Shown here: positions 10,720-21,666 of the stretch, one piece after another | How the letters are laid out: every line of letters starts with the position of its first letter | Position numbering within the stretch: the stretch's first letter is position 1 | Origin: Linyphia triangularis | Lineage: Eukaryota > Arthropoda > Arachnida > Araneae > Linyphiidae | Reading direction: 5' to 3' | Assembly (NCBI GenBank): GCA_963978545.1 | Contig: OZ021724.1 | Span: forward strand, 95,091,792-95,155,791 | Length of the DNA: 64,000 nucleotides | Program-made: the position numbers and the translations under genes | The notes under the pieces: model-generated | Database searches by the model: none | What the model was told of the DNA's origin: nothing | Seen by the model: only the letters and a program-made list of their open reading frames with translations

Positions 10720-13417
10720 TGGATCATTTTCCACTGTAACAGAACCTACAACAAATCCAACACCTGGAGGTTGAGGTTGACCCTGAGAAGAATTTGAACC
10801 TTGCTCGGAAGTCTCAGACATATTGTCATCTTTTCTGTCTTGTTCACTTTCCCTTTTCTGTGCCCACTTCGGTGATTCTTCTGAATTTTGATTTTCGATC
10901 CCCTGACCGCTTTGTAATGAGGATTCACTCCGTCTCAATTCTGAATCCATCTTCTTTTGCTGGTTGCGCGCTTTTAAATGTTTGGGTTTCAATTTGGGCT
11001 TGGGTTTCCGCGGCTCCTCTTCGAAAGAGATGTAGAATCCTTTATCATTTAGTTGCTTATCATTTTCTGTTTCATTTGTTTCGACCTTTTCTTGCTGAAT
11101 GCTCTGCTCGTTCGAAGGAGGCGGTTGAGGAAAAGATGACTGCTTGAAGTTTGGGGAGGACGGGGAAGCTCCTTTCGATTTTGGAACACGAAACGTCTTT
11201 CCTAAAACAGGACGGCTAGGGGGAGAGTGCTGGAGTTCTGATCCTCTTGTTGGTCGGCCAAATTCATCAGTGGTCACATTCAAAGCACCTTTATCATGAT
11301 GATTAGAAGGCTGGACTAATTCCTGGGTACTTGAACGATGCACTTCAAATTGCATGTCCCTGGGGCTACTGTTGGATGTTCGGTTGTAGTTGTCGACTTC
11401 ATCGGGCAGGTAGGATTGGGAGAGATTCCTATGTAGGTGGAAACCTCGTCCGTCTCCTTGTTGTCCCATATGGCGGGTGAAGGTGTTTTGCATGACCGGG
11501 TAGTTTGTCTGTTGATAAGAAGGGTAAGAGTATTGACCCTGGGATTGGGGATTACCCTGCTGGATTTCATTCGGGTAGTAGGGATTTGGGGAATAGTAGT
11601 TGTTGTAATTGTTTTGGGGCATCTGCTGAGGATGGATAGAGAATCCCTGGTTAAAGGGGACGGCAGAGGAAGGCCTGTCATACATCTGGGGTTGCATGTT
11701 CATGGGTTGACCATACATCATCTGGGGCTCTACAGAAGGCGGCCTCAAGGGTTGGGATGGCTGTTGCCACATTGGAATGTTCTGCTGTTGGGGCTGCTGA
11801 GGTTGGAACCCCCCAAATGGAATGACTGGCTGACCCCACTGTCCTCGGCCCCCAATCTGCTGAGGCATCTCTGGTTGCATCATGTTCTGGGGATATATGC
11901 TACTGTTCTGGTATGTGTTCACGGGCTCCGCCCACTTGCTAGGGATCTTGTTCTGAGAGTCTTGTTCATGCAAGAAGTAGGCCTGCATGTCATTCTGCGG
12001 TGGGGTATTACTCTTCAGCAACCTCTGAATCATCTCCTGCTGGTCTGTCAGGCGAGATATGTCTGTCTGGAGGTCGGACAAACTGCAGTTAAGCTGTTCG
12101 ATGGATTGCTGGATGTCCTCCGATTGCATGTCATTTTCGTAGTCAATCTCTGCCCCTTTTCTCTCCAGCCATTTTCTTCTGACAGTATCTAGGTCTTCAG
12201 AGATGTCTTCGACAGAAAATTGTCGATTTCTGCTATAGTGGGATTCATCTCTCGGCGTGGTACCTCCCTTCACCGCTTGCAAGAAAGCTGCTTTGCCCAT
12301 CTTCTCCCTCTGCTTCTTGGACAACTTTTCAAGAAGAGCCTTCTCATGTTCGATTCTTTTACGTTTTTCCTCTAGCTTCAAACGGATGTCATGCATTTGA
12401 GCAGCTACAGAGGAATCCAACATTTGGTCATTCTTCCCGTCGTGACCTTTTGTCCACTCTGTTGAATTTGTATAGTTGGAAGTTGGACTCGAACCATCCA
12501 AGGAAGGATGAGATTTATTGATATGTAAATAACCAGGTCTAGTGGCCTTTTTGTATGTGCCTTGTTCAACCTCCCTGTCTTGGTTCATGTAGTGGATATT
12601 GATACCAGTACTAGAATTATTCTTCTGCTTTGACAAGTTGGCAAAACTCACAACCCCTCCCTGGTCATCTGTCATTCTGGAATCGTCAGAATTGTGATTA
12701 CCCTCCAATTCTACATTCTCTTTATTCCACTCAGACTGAGAAAACAAATCTTTCGGCTTCCTCCAGGTAAGGCTTCCAGACAAAGGCTTGCTCTGACTCT
12801 CCAATTCACCCTTTCCCATATCAGTGCTGAAACGCCTCGACGAGGTTTGGCTGGAAGAACCGTCAAAGTTACCATGAACCGATTCATGGTAAGAACTTCG
12901 GCTCTTCCGAGGCTCCCTTGTGAATGTCCTTGGAGAATAGTGCTCATGAGAAACAGACTGAACTTGATAGAGATTATTGTCGTTATCAGAGTTTTGTTTG
13001 TTGGCCGAGTTCCTGTCTTGCTGGGACAGATGCAAGTCAGATTGGCTTCGCTTGCATGTGTAACCTCGTCCAATAGCAGCAACTTGTTTGCTCGGGGAAA
13101 GTTGGTGGATCTCATAGGAAGACGGAGATCGCTGGAGATTTGATTTTGCAGGAGGAGGTTCTCTAGGCTCTGCCCATTTTCCACCGATGAGCTCATTGTT
13201 TTCACTTAAAGATTCTAAGTGTCCAGGGGATGGAGCATCTTGATAGGAAGGTTTATCAGTGTGAAAAAGGCCCTGGGGTTGCTGGCGATGATCACCTGAC
13301 GGTTGCCGTGTTTGGCGTCGATTGTCGTCTTGGTCTAAGAGGTTGTATTGAGATTGGGAGTGGGGATGCCTCGAGGAGAAGTAACTTGCCAGTTCGTCGT
13401 CCTCTTCACCATGAAAT
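10720..13417 (-). CDS. Patronin: Patronin large central exon (residues 405-1304)
   Basis: 2,698 bases, in phase 2 and out phase 0; acceptor TTTTAATTCAG, donor GATCCA|GTGAGTT. A 2.7 kb open frame runs through. The start (FHGEEDDELASYF) is followed by a long polar Ser/Asn/Gln-rich part. A charged helix (about 744-777, KLEEKRKRIEHEKALLEKL) leads into the family motif MGKAAFLQAVK (778), the conserved stretch preceding the helices of CAMSAPs. A second helix (839-875, DIQQSIEQLNCSLSDLQTDI) follows. Residues about 895-1080 are Met/Pro/Gln/Tyr-rich low complexity. The conserved GFYISFEEEP motif is at 1198, followed by Pro/Lys repeats and a Gly-Phe-Val-Val-Gly segment at the end. Codon use is less AT-rich than the surrounding introns. 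Confidence 0.96.
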
Positions 13418-14100
13418 CTGAATTAAAAGTAAAATAAATTGTACATTGTGAAATCTTTTTAAAAGATTCAATTTTAAGTTGCATTATTTTTAAGAAGTTT
13501 TAGAAAAACAAAACTTCTGATTTTGGGAATAAATGAAACAGATTTTGGGAAGAAAATTTTCCTGCCCCACCTCCCTTAAAAAATGGTTACACAACTTCCT
13601 ATAGAATACTATATAGATGATTTATTTAGTAAAAATGGATGTCAAAGGCAGTATTTGTCACTTAAAACTATTGTATAAAGTTTATATTTATAAATAAAAA
13701 TTAAACATTTGTTATTTAAATCAAGAATGATCTTGTAATTAAAGATTATAGTAATATTGTTTTTAAAATACAGGAACAATATTAAGTAAAACAATTAATA
13801 GCATCAATTTTATACTATCAATAAACATCAAATTGTTAAAAAGCAAGAATCACAATGTTACAGGAAGTATGATTTTACAATTAGAAAACAAAAAATGGTC
13901 GAGTGAAAGGCTGTACCCATAACAAAGTATTTTAAATCAGTTCACAATCAACCAAAGTATTTAAATTTTAGAGATTAGTGCTATTAGTGAAAGAATGCCA
14001 TTGTCTGAATATAAGCAAAATTGATTCAAAACTAAAAGATGAAAGGATTATTGTGTAATTTAGTCTAGAATTTCAAACAAAAATGTAGTACAAATTTTAC
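13418..14100. other. AT-rich intron, nothing recognised
   Basis: Intron between the RRTHS-motif exon and the large central exon. No repeats or coding signals were noticed. Confidence 0.6.
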
Positions 14101-14191
14101 CTTTGACTATTGGCAGATGGCACAGAAAGTTCTCCCCGTCTATTAACTTCAGAAAAATTCACAGAATGTGTTCGTCGTAATGATCTAAGAC
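14101..14191 (-). CDS. Patronin: Patronin exon, linker with RRTHS motif (residues 375-405)
   Basis: 91 bases, in phase 1 and out phase 2; acceptor TGCATTATTAG, donor AAAG|GTAAAA. It encodes LRSLRRTHSVNFSEVNRRGE and LSVPSANSQ. The R-R-x-x-S basophilic site resembles kinase-target motifs found in CAMSAP linkers; that functional reading is inference. Confidence 0.85.
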
Positions 14192-14426
14192 CTAATAATG
14201 CAATAGTGCAAGTAATTAGAAGAGGTAACGTTATGTTTGCATGAATGTAAAATTGTAAAAAAAGTAAAAGCACACAATTTGAAAGAATATTTTTAAAAAT
14301 ACAATAATTTAAAATTTTAAAGTTTTGAAGGCTGTTATAAAAATACTAAAATGGATTTATACCATACAAAAAGGGGTAAAAGGCAGATCTAGAGTAGATT
14401 TTCAGAAATATTAAGATTAGACTTAC

Positions 14427-14500
14427 CATCTAGTTTTCTATCTTCCTGCATACTAATTTTTCTAGATGATAAAGATTTCTGCGGAGCTTGCCAACTGCCA
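14427..14500 (-). CDS. Patronin: Patronin exon, linker (residues 350-375)
   Basis: 74 bases, in phase 2 and out phase 1; acceptor AAATTTTTTAG, donor GATG|GTAAGTC. It encodes GSWQAPQKSLSSRKISMQED followed by RKLD. Assigned by splice sites and phase continuity. A short basic Ser-rich exon like this is a plausible alternative cassette: skipping it alone would shift the frame, but skipping it together with the next exon (74+91=165 bases) would not. Confidence 0.82.
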
Positions 14501-14727
14501 CTAAAAAATTTACAAATCCATTTTTATTTTTAGTCAAATTCACACTATATTAAGCATTTCTATGATTACATCTCTATTATAATTAACATTGGGTTTAAAT
14601 TAATTTTTAACAAACATTCCAAACTGTAGAAGTATATGCTATTTTAAAGTGTCAGGTGGCACTAGCTATCATATAAAAGTTTAGGAATAATATGCAATAA
14701 TATGGAATCATGATAATCCATACATAT

Positions 14728-15716
14728 TGTTGCGTGGATGGGTTCGAAAGATTTGAAGCCAAAGCAGATCAAAACTTGCAGAAATTTATTCCAATATAAC
14801 TCTTCACAGATTCCTTTACAACTCCAGAACTTCTCGTTCTAGTAGACTTAATACAGCTCTATACACAACAATAGAGCACAAACAGCAGTTAAACTTGACA
14901 CACAACTGCTAAATCGCCGCAAAAGACAATGAAATACAGTTCGCTTTAGAACTACTCTGAATTCTCACTGAGACTCAGTATCTCAACTCAGTAATTCCAG
15001 TCAAATCACTGACTAACCAACCAACTCCACTAACGGCCTGTCTTATATAGGAGTCAATACTTCGTGAATCTTCTAGAGGTAGATATTTGGAGAACTTTCC
15101 AGATCGTAGTCGAAAAGTCCTATACATGTACATGGGGACCAAAAATTTCGCCGATTTCGTGCCAAATTTGGTGACAAAAATTAGTTGCCAAAACTGTCGC
15201 CAACTTGGCTCTATATCGCCAATTTGGCGAGATTTCCATTACCATAACGTTAAATGCCCTGCTCCTTGTAAAACTCACTTCCCAGCGTTATCTCTATAAA
15301 ACTCGTTATCAAGCATTAACCTTCTGAGGGTCACGGGCGTATATATCCGTCATTTGATCCCCAGTTTTTCCAGCAATACACAACCTTTTTACATTTATAA
15401 ATAAAATGTGAAATAAAATATTTTTTACATTTTTTTTATTAGGATGATAGTTTAAAACCTACTTAAAACAAAATAAATAAAAAATAATTTAAACAAATTA
15501 TATATTTAGATCAGAAATAAAATTTAAAAATTATTGCTATGAAAACAACTGTATAATTTCGCCCATTCCCATGACGCTCAGAGGGTTAAGACACACATTG
15601 CGGGGAAGCAAATTAACGACAAACTATTGCACTGTCTTATGCGAAATGTACATAAATTTTCCAATTTACAAACTTAACACTAAGAAATATTTACAAATAT
15701 ACAAAAATTCGTAACA
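14728..15716. mobile_element. Probable solo LTR
   Basis: Starts TGTTGCG and ends CGTAACA, the TG...CA form with short inverted termini typical of Gypsy or Pao LTRs. The flanking 4-mers ATAT and GTAT differ at one base. Promoter-like TATATAG (about 15044) lies inside. No internal retroelement sequence adjoins, so a solo LTR is the simplest reading. It is interrupted by the TTAA MITE at 15320-15585. Confidence 0.4.
15320..15585. mobile_element. piggyBac-like MITE with TTAA target duplication
   Basis: 266 bases flanked by TTAA on both sides (15316-15319 and 15586-15589). The ends are inverted: CCTTCTGAGGGTCACGGG at the left against CCCTCTGAGCGTCATGGG reading in from the right. TTAA plus CCC/T-rich ends is the piggyBac signature. 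No transposase is present. Confidence 0.7.
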
Positions 15717-15916
15717 GTATATTTCTGCTTTGAGTAATAGGAGCCATTTAATTAGCATAGTAACCAATCAAATGCCAAAATACAGGGCGTTATTTGGATT
15801 TGGCTCAAGCGTGTCAGGTTAAGAGGCTGTTAAATTTTGGGCTAGATTAATACACTAAAGCTAAAAATTGCACTATTACAAACTTTACAAGTTGGTGAAC
15901 AAAGCTTATACCATAC

Positions 15917-16034
15917 CTTCTCATCACTTCATAGTTTCCAGAACGTAAATCGGGAATAGGACTAACAGACTTTTGAAAGTTTCTTATTCTGCAGTTTTGG
16001 AGAGGGGACTGTCTTTGGCCGTTCATATAGTTAA
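15917..16034 (-). CDS. Patronin: Patronin exon, linker (residues 311-350)
   Basis: 118 bases, in phase 1 and out phase 2; acceptor TTATATTTTAG, donor GAAG|GTATGG. It encodes NYMNGQRQSPLQNCRIRNFQ and SVSPIPDLRSGNYEVM. The composition is basic and Ser/Asn-rich, typical of the CH-to-coiled-coil linker. It is assigned by phase continuity and position rather than by a strong domain match. Confidence 0.85.
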
Positions 16035-16437
16035 CTAAAATATAAAAGAAATATATTTCAAATTTAGTTTAATGTATATATTTAAATTTTCAAAGTAAAA
16101 CATATTTTCATATTCAGAATACTTATAAAAACTGTTAAAAAAATTCTTTTGAATTTCTTTGTCAAAATTGACTAAAATAAAAATGTATTTAATAATTTAT
16201 AAAGTTATTCAATAGTTTTTAAAGATGTAAATTCTGCATTAAATTTCCGATTTATTTTATCACACAAAAACACTAAACCCAAAATTTAATGAAACCAATA
16301 TAATTACATAAATTATGTAGAAAAGACGAACACAAATCCTTAAGAAAATTTCATTTAAAGTAATTAGCGTCAACAATTATTCTTTCAATTTTAATGTACT
16401 TCAAAATATAAATTCATAAATAATAATTGTGTCTAAC
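16035..16437. other. AT-rich intron, nothing recognised
   Basis: Short intron between two Patronin exons; no repeat or coding signal was seen. Confidence 0.6.
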
Positions 16438-16698
16438 CATCAGCCATTTTGGCTTCGTCCTCCCTCTCCAATTTAGCACCAGGTCTGCAGACGTACTTCG
16501 GAGGTCGAATTTCAAATATATACATAAGATCTGCCACAAAAGCAAGGAGGTTTGGAATGATTGAAGGATGCATGTAAACCATATCTTCCAGAGAAAGGCA
16601 GTAAATATCTTGAGGCAAATGCTCATGGCAGAACTTTTGTACCAGCTGTAGATTGTAAACAGAGTCTGCCAAACTTATGGGGTCATGTAAGTGAATAT
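16438..16698 (-). CDS. Patronin: Patronin exon, end of CH domain (residues 224-311)
   Basis: 261 bases, phase 1 at both ends; acceptor ACTTTTCAG, donor GATG|GTTAGA, which is a weaker donor than the others. It encodes ISLADSVYNLQLVQKFC, then LSLEDMVYMHPSIIPNLLAF and VADLMYIFEIRPPKYVCRPG. These match the S-x-x-D-S-x-Y-N-L and L-x-L-E-D-M-x-Y motifs and the closing helix of the CAMSAP CH domain. The tail (EREDEAKMADG) leads into the disordered linker. Confidence 0.95.
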
Positions 16699-16867
16699 CT
16701 GAAAAGTATGCTTTTATAAGTGATCAATAACAAAATAATATTTTATTTGATATGCAAACAAGTTTAAATATGTGGAAATGAAATGAAAACAACCATTAAC
16801 TAAGTTGATGTTTTTACATTCTCCTGAAACTTTTGAATCAAACAAAAGTTTGGATTAAAAAGCTTTT

Positions 16868-17222
16868 TCAAGGTGGCCACAAAATTCAGGAAAAAAGTTC
16901 CCTGACAATTCCCCAGACAGATTTTTTTTCAAATTTCCTCAATTTATCCAGGTCTTCTAGATGTGTAGACACCCTGATCAAATAGAACATGTAAGCTAAA
17001 GAATAATTTTTTTAAAAACAGTTTTGAAGGTAATGAAAGTTTAAATTATTCCACAACATTAAACTTCTAATGCGTACCACCACAATTCTCCTGTTAAATG
17101 GCGCTAAAATATAGATGAATGGTTAAACGTACCTTCAAAACAAAGAAAATTTCCCCGATTTTAATGAAATTTAAAAGAATTCCCTGACATTTCCCTGATT
17201 TCCAGGTTCTGTGGCCACTCTG
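16868..17222. mobile_element. P-element-like MITE (AGGTGGCCACA ends)
   Basis: AAGGTGGCCACAAAATTC at the left faces TTCTGTGGCCACTCTG at the right. Inside each end are repeated TTCCCTGA phrases. It shares ends and the TTCCCTGATTTCCAG phrase with the larger element at 20759-21666, so both belong to one family. Superfamily is inferred only from the CAGGGTGGC-type end. Confidence 0.6.
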
Positions 17223-18051
17223 TTTTTGCCTAGTGCTTCAATATTTCATACATTCAGCTTTGAAACTCAAGAATTATTTTTAGATAATTTTAGGTTAAAC
17301 ACTAATAATTTCTACTTGTTAATTGCATAAATCAAAATTAATTTCGGTACTTACGTATTATCTAGTTGATAATTGGTGAGGTAAAAAGTTCACGTTGAAA
17401 TAATCGGTCTGAACAGATGTACAGCTTAGTCGCCCCTTAGAGGAAGCTGGGCAGTTTGAGCTTTTACCGCCAAAGCAAAAGTTTTAACGACAAAAAGTTT
17501 GCTAATGGTCGAAAGGATATAGTACTGTAGTTTTTCAATAAGGATATTAGACATTATTTTAGAATTTAATGACATACATTTTAAAGAATTTTATTAATAT
17601 GTTATCAAAATTTCTAGAATTTCAGCTTGAGTAACAAAAGTAAATGGATACATTTAAAATAAGAAATTACTGAGTCATAATTTAAGATTTGTTTAGTTAA
17701 TCCACAACAAAAACTTAAAATTCTCATCGATATAAATAAACAACTGGATAGACTGCTTAACGCTGGGAAAATGAAGCCATTGCCAGATGCCGTTGGTGGG
17801 ATAAAAAATACGGATTGCCGAGGATTGAAAATAAAATTTTGGGTTGTACACAGCAGTAATAATGTGCAAAAAAATATATACTTTAGCATTTTAAAAGGTT
17901 TTTCGTATTTCCATCCAACTATAAAAGTGAACTGTGATTGGTTAATCTTCCCACCAGCTTCGCCATCCCCGGCGCGTTTTTCTCTTTGCATTGACAATGG
18001 AGCAGTCTATCCAGTTGTTTATCTATATCGATGAAAATTCCAGGTACTCAC
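17223..18051. other. Intron sequence, nothing recognised
   Basis: Part of the intron between two CH-domain exons. Open frames at 17614-18034 on both strands overlap each other and look fortuitous. Confidence 0.5.
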
Positions 18052-18169
18052 CTTGCCATTTGAAATACCTAGGACAGTACAAACTAAGGAGAGCAGATAG
18101 ACAACACCCGTCACTCAAGTCCCCAAGATCTTGAGCCAAAGCAATAAAGGGAGCATTGCCTCTGTGCAG
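18052..18169 (-). CDS. Patronin: Patronin exon, CH domain core (residues 185-224)
   Basis: 118 bases, in phase 0 and out phase 1; acceptor GTCCTTGCAG, donor CAAG|GTGAGTA. The encoded ALAQDLGDLSDGCCLSALLS and LYCPRYFKWQ match the L-x-x-D-L-x-D-G-x-x-L-x-A-L-x-x-x-Y-C-P core of the CAMSAP CH domain. A second possible acceptor AG lies inside the first codons (CTGCACAG), so a variant lacking three residues is conceivable. Confidence 0.94.
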
Positions 18170-18945
18170 CTGCAAGGACAAAAATTTCATGAGTACTTCT
18201 TTTATGGAAAAAATTTAATACTATAATGTGCAATTATGAGAGGTTCAATGGATTGACATGACTTAACTATTTATGGCTATGTTGTTCTCTATTTAATCTA
18301 ATAATTCAGCTACCTATTCTAGTGAAAAACTGATAAGGAAAAGATCATTGGAATAATTTTGTATAACACAAAATAAGTGCACTTTCAGACAATACAACTT
18401 TTATTCATTCATAAGTAAAAATACAGAGGTCAAAACATAATATTTAATGGATTTCACTGTGAAATTATTTTTTTACTCACTCATTCTTGTGTTAGTGAAC
18501 AGTGAGGAAAACACACACTATCCAATTATTTTTATATAATAAAAGTTAAGATATGAATGTCTGCCCTATCCCCCACATCAGTAATCAGCAACGCCACCCG
18601 TGGCTATTATAGTGCCACCAATTGATATTGACGGCAGGACAGAAATATTCCAGCAAATGCAGATTGAGATTGCAGTTGGTGATCGACCCCCTCCTGCCCT
18701 TTTTGAAGCAGAGATCATGATAGTGTATGCGAGACCTTAATTAAGGCTTAACAGCGTATCTTGTAATCAACATAATATGCATACAGTGCAAAGGCAAAAC
18801 TGCTTCATTCTTGATCAAAATCTATCCCCCTATATACTCCCAGACAAAACATGAAAAAGTTTAGGTTAAGATGATGTCTGGCACCAAACTCATTAGAAGA
18901 AAATAATAAATTTCCAGTTTGCAATGCATGTACTCAATAAATGAA
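18170..18945. other. Intron sequence, nothing recognised
   Basis: First half of the intron between two CH-region exons, before the ~105 bp repeat; no coding or repeat signal was identified. Confidence 0.5.
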
Positions 18946-18949
18946 CCAG

Positions 18950-19345
18950 CTCCAACGCAAATATTGACCACCTTACTGTCGCAAACCTCGGCAATTACAT
19001 CAAAGTAAAAATCTGCAAAAGCGACCATTATACTAATGTAAATATCGGTGTTAGCGCCTAATATATCGGTAAAAATTTGGAAATTTATGCAATAGAGCCG
19101 ATTACACTATCGAAGTAACACTCTACGAAATTGACTACCACAACCACGTAAATATCGGCGATGATGACAATTATTGAGGCGCAAACCTTTGAAATAATGG
19201 TTATTATAACGGCACAACACTCGCCGAAAAGGAGCATTGCAACGACGTAAATATCGGCGATATCTCTCGTCTTTGCAGTGCGATTCTTGGCAACAGCGAT
19301 CCTTACATCAGCGTAACTTTTAGCGTAGCTAATTACTACACACCA
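18950..19345. repeat. Degenerate tandem repeat, ~100-110 bp period
   Basis: The phrase GTAAATATCGGYG recurs at about 19037, 19147 and 19249, each in a diverged unit of about 100-112 bases that also contains CGCAAACCT and TTACATCA-like words. It lies within a Patronin intron. It may be a decayed satellite fragment. Confidence 0.55.
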
Positions 19346-19688
19346 ACGCACGAAAGCACATAGAACTCATTATGTTTCTATACAATCTCCTTAAAACCAA
19401 AAATTATAAAAAATTAAACCAATTTTTTTTTTTTAAAGCCAGATTTGTAAAATGATCGGAAGGCTGCTGAAAAATCTGCGACGTCCGTCTGGCATTTTCT
19501 GTTACCTTGTAAGTGACTATTGAAGATGAACTCTAGATGTTATGGCAGATGGCAAAGAGAAATTTAAATTAAGATATAGATGTACAAATTGACAACCTAT
19601 CAGATTTGAAGGAAAACAGAAAATATTAGTTAAACATTAGCTTTTTACACTTAAAAGGTGAGAAATAGTCCAAACACATGATACTCAC

Positions 19689-19842
19689 ATGACTAGAGTC
19701 TGGACTATCAGGGCTGTGGCTGGTTCCAAGGTCTTCCTCAATTTTATGCCTCATTTTAACGCATGATTTATTGATCCACAATAAAGCAGCCTCTTCACAG
19801 TCATATGGAAGTTCACTCTCGGGATTTACAACACAGAAACGA
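19689..19842 (-). CDS. Patronin: Patronin exon, CH region (residues 133-184)
   Basis: 154 bases, in phase 2 and out phase 0; acceptor TTTTGGCAG, donor CAT|GTGAGT. The translation contains ESELPYDCEEAALLWINKSC, the family's conserved S-x-E-L-P-Y-D-x-E-x-A-x-x-x-W-I-N-K signature. It then has a Ser/Asp-rich tail (SHSPDSPDSSH) that would form a flexible loop inside the CH region. Confidence 0.95.
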
Positions 19843-19922
19843 CTGCCAAAATTACGAAACACGAGTTATACTTAACAAACACTGAAGAAATACAAGTATA
19901 ATAGGATTTTCAAAACACTTAC

Positions 19923-20008
19923 CTGACTACTTCCATTACTTTCTCTGGAATAAGGACTTCCTTAATAAAGAGTGCCATTATGCCTTCGATCACAGCCATA
20001 TGAGCATT
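19923..20008 (-). CDS. Patronin: Patronin exon, CH region (residues 105-133)
   Basis: 86 bases, in phase 0 and out phase 2; acceptor ATATTACAG, donor CAG|GTAAGTG. It encodes NAHMAVIEGIMALFIKEVLI followed by PEKVMEVV. This aligns with the AHMAVIDALMxAxxxExxxxEKV helix of CAMSAPs. It is separated from the next exon by an 80-base intron, the shortest in the gene. Confidence 0.94.
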
Positions 20009-20362
20009 CTGTAATATGAAAGTTAAAATTCAGTTTCTTAGCTGATAATGATACTTAAAGCATAACAAGTGTTCATAAATATGAATTTTTAATTATGCGC
20101 ATGATTATTAACATCACTATTTTGGCTTTTTAACATTTTCATATGCCATATATGCAAATTATCACTCAGAAAATAATCTAATATCCCATAAATATCATCT
20201 AAATAAAATGAAACTACCAACTAGTGTCTACAAATTTAAATTTCTTATTTTAAACTTTTACTTTTTTTTTTGTCTAGATCCCCATCTTAAAATGTTCATT
20301 TTATAGCAAAGCCTTATGACTCTAGAATACAAAAGTAAGGAAGGAATTGGTAAGTACATTAC
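20009..20362. other. AT-rich intron, nothing recognised
   Basis: Short intron between two CH-region exons; no feature beyond splice sites. Confidence 0.6.
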
Positions 20363-20578
20363 CATTCTGATTGGCGCAGTCTGGACCAGAACTGTTTCCG
20401 TCAAGTTGGCATCCATGGGCTCATTGATTTCAATGCCTTTCCTAGTCAGCACTTGTATTATACCATGGTGGTTTAGGTTATGGTAATTGGGATCAGCATA
20501 GATGTTAGCCAGGGCCAAACAGTACAGTTCTGCGTTGGCAAGAGCATGTACTATCTGGGGTTTAAGGCGATCGTTTCC
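20363..20578 (-). CDS. Patronin: Patronin exon, CH region (residues 33-104)
   Basis: 72 codons, phase 0 at both ends; acceptor TTTTCTGCAG, donor ATG|GTAATG. The translation begins GNDRLKPQIV and continues ANAELYCLALANIYADPNYH, then reads IIQVLTRKGIEI and ends TAPIRM. This is one of the most conserved stretches of arthropod Patronin (the NAELYC and LxRKG motifs). It follows directly from the previous exon, giving YRDHE-GNDRLKP, which matches the family's Y-R-D-H-E/D-x-Q-E-x-L-K-P pattern. Confidence 0.95.
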
Positions 20579-20758
20579 CTGCAGAAAATAAATTAAAACG
20601 TGTAAAATGCAATGAATTTATTTTTCTTACTAAAAATCACGAGACCTATCTAGTTATTTCATAGCATGTGACTGGAAGAGAAATTTTTACTTTTTGGAGA
20701 TACATTGCACTGAACTATTTTCCCCTTTGACTGAAATTGTGATTGATTTCTAACTATG

Positions 20759-21666
20759 ACAGGGTGGCTACAGAATTTGAGAAATAAAATTCCCTGATTT
20801 CCAGTAGATTTCTTCAAAAATTCCCTGATGTGCGCTATAATTCAAAAAACCAAATAATGGAGAATTAAAAATAAATAAATAAATAATAAGTAAATTTAAT
20901 TCTAAATAATCAAAGTATAATTGCGCCATAGTAAATTTATGGTAAAAATCAAAACAAATATCTTAAGATTATGGAAGTAAGCGAATGGAAAACATATGGA
21001 AGTAAGCGAATGGAAAACATTAATTAAAAAATACAAAATTCACCAACTTCAGCCATACTTGGTTACTTCAAGGTAAAGCAAAACCAGTTCAATACTTTTC
21101 TTTTTAATATAAAAAATAACACAAATAAAACATGTTATTTTTTTTAATATACGTCACATGCTGTTTCCTGTTCATAGCATAATAGCTGCGCTGCTAAATT
21201 ATAGGATCATCTGAAATCTAACAGAAATAATTGTTCCATGCATAATAATGATCCCAGATAATAAAAAAAGAGAAACAAAAGAAAAAGCAGAACATCAACA
21301 GGCAGTTGTGGGCGGGATATCGATGGTTTGGATTAGTTGCTGAGAGTAGAAAAAGTTCGGAATTGTCATTTTTCCAAATCGGCGAAGCAGCCAGATATTG
21401 AGGGCTTTTTAGACGGACTTAATAAATGTACATGAAAAAAAAACTGTATTCAACGCGGTGACATCACAGCATCCACTTCACGTGACGTGAGCCGAGGTGG
21501 ATATCAGCAAGGGGCATGTGAGAAGGGAAACTCAAAAATTTCAAAATTCCCTGATTAAAGGGCAATTTTACGAAATTCGCTGACATTTCCCTGATTTTTC
21601 CAGAACAGTGAAATTTCAAGACATTTCCCTGATTTCCATGAATTCCAGGTTCTGTAGCCACCCTGT
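20759..21666. mobile_element. P-element-like TIR element, ACAGGGTGGCTACAGAA ends
   Basis: A perfect 17-base inverted repeat, ACAGGGTGGCTACAGAA at 20759 and its complement ending at 21666, encloses 908 bases. TTCCCTGATTTCCAG-type phrases lie inside both ends and again near 21550-21600. A 25-base unit (ATGGAAGTAAGCGAATGGAA...) is duplicated near 20972-21019. No transposase is visible and no clear target duplication. Confidence 0.7.

Noticed and set aside
11437..12192. 251-codon open frame on the plus strand within the central Patronin exon
   Set aside because: It is the antisense of a confidently assigned exon; the translation is Leu/Val/His-rich, a by-product of the Gln/Pro-rich sense codons.
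12711..13205. 164-codon minus-strand frame overlapping the central exon
   Set aside because: It is in another frame of the same exon; the Patronin frame is open through this region and joins neighbouring exons by phase.
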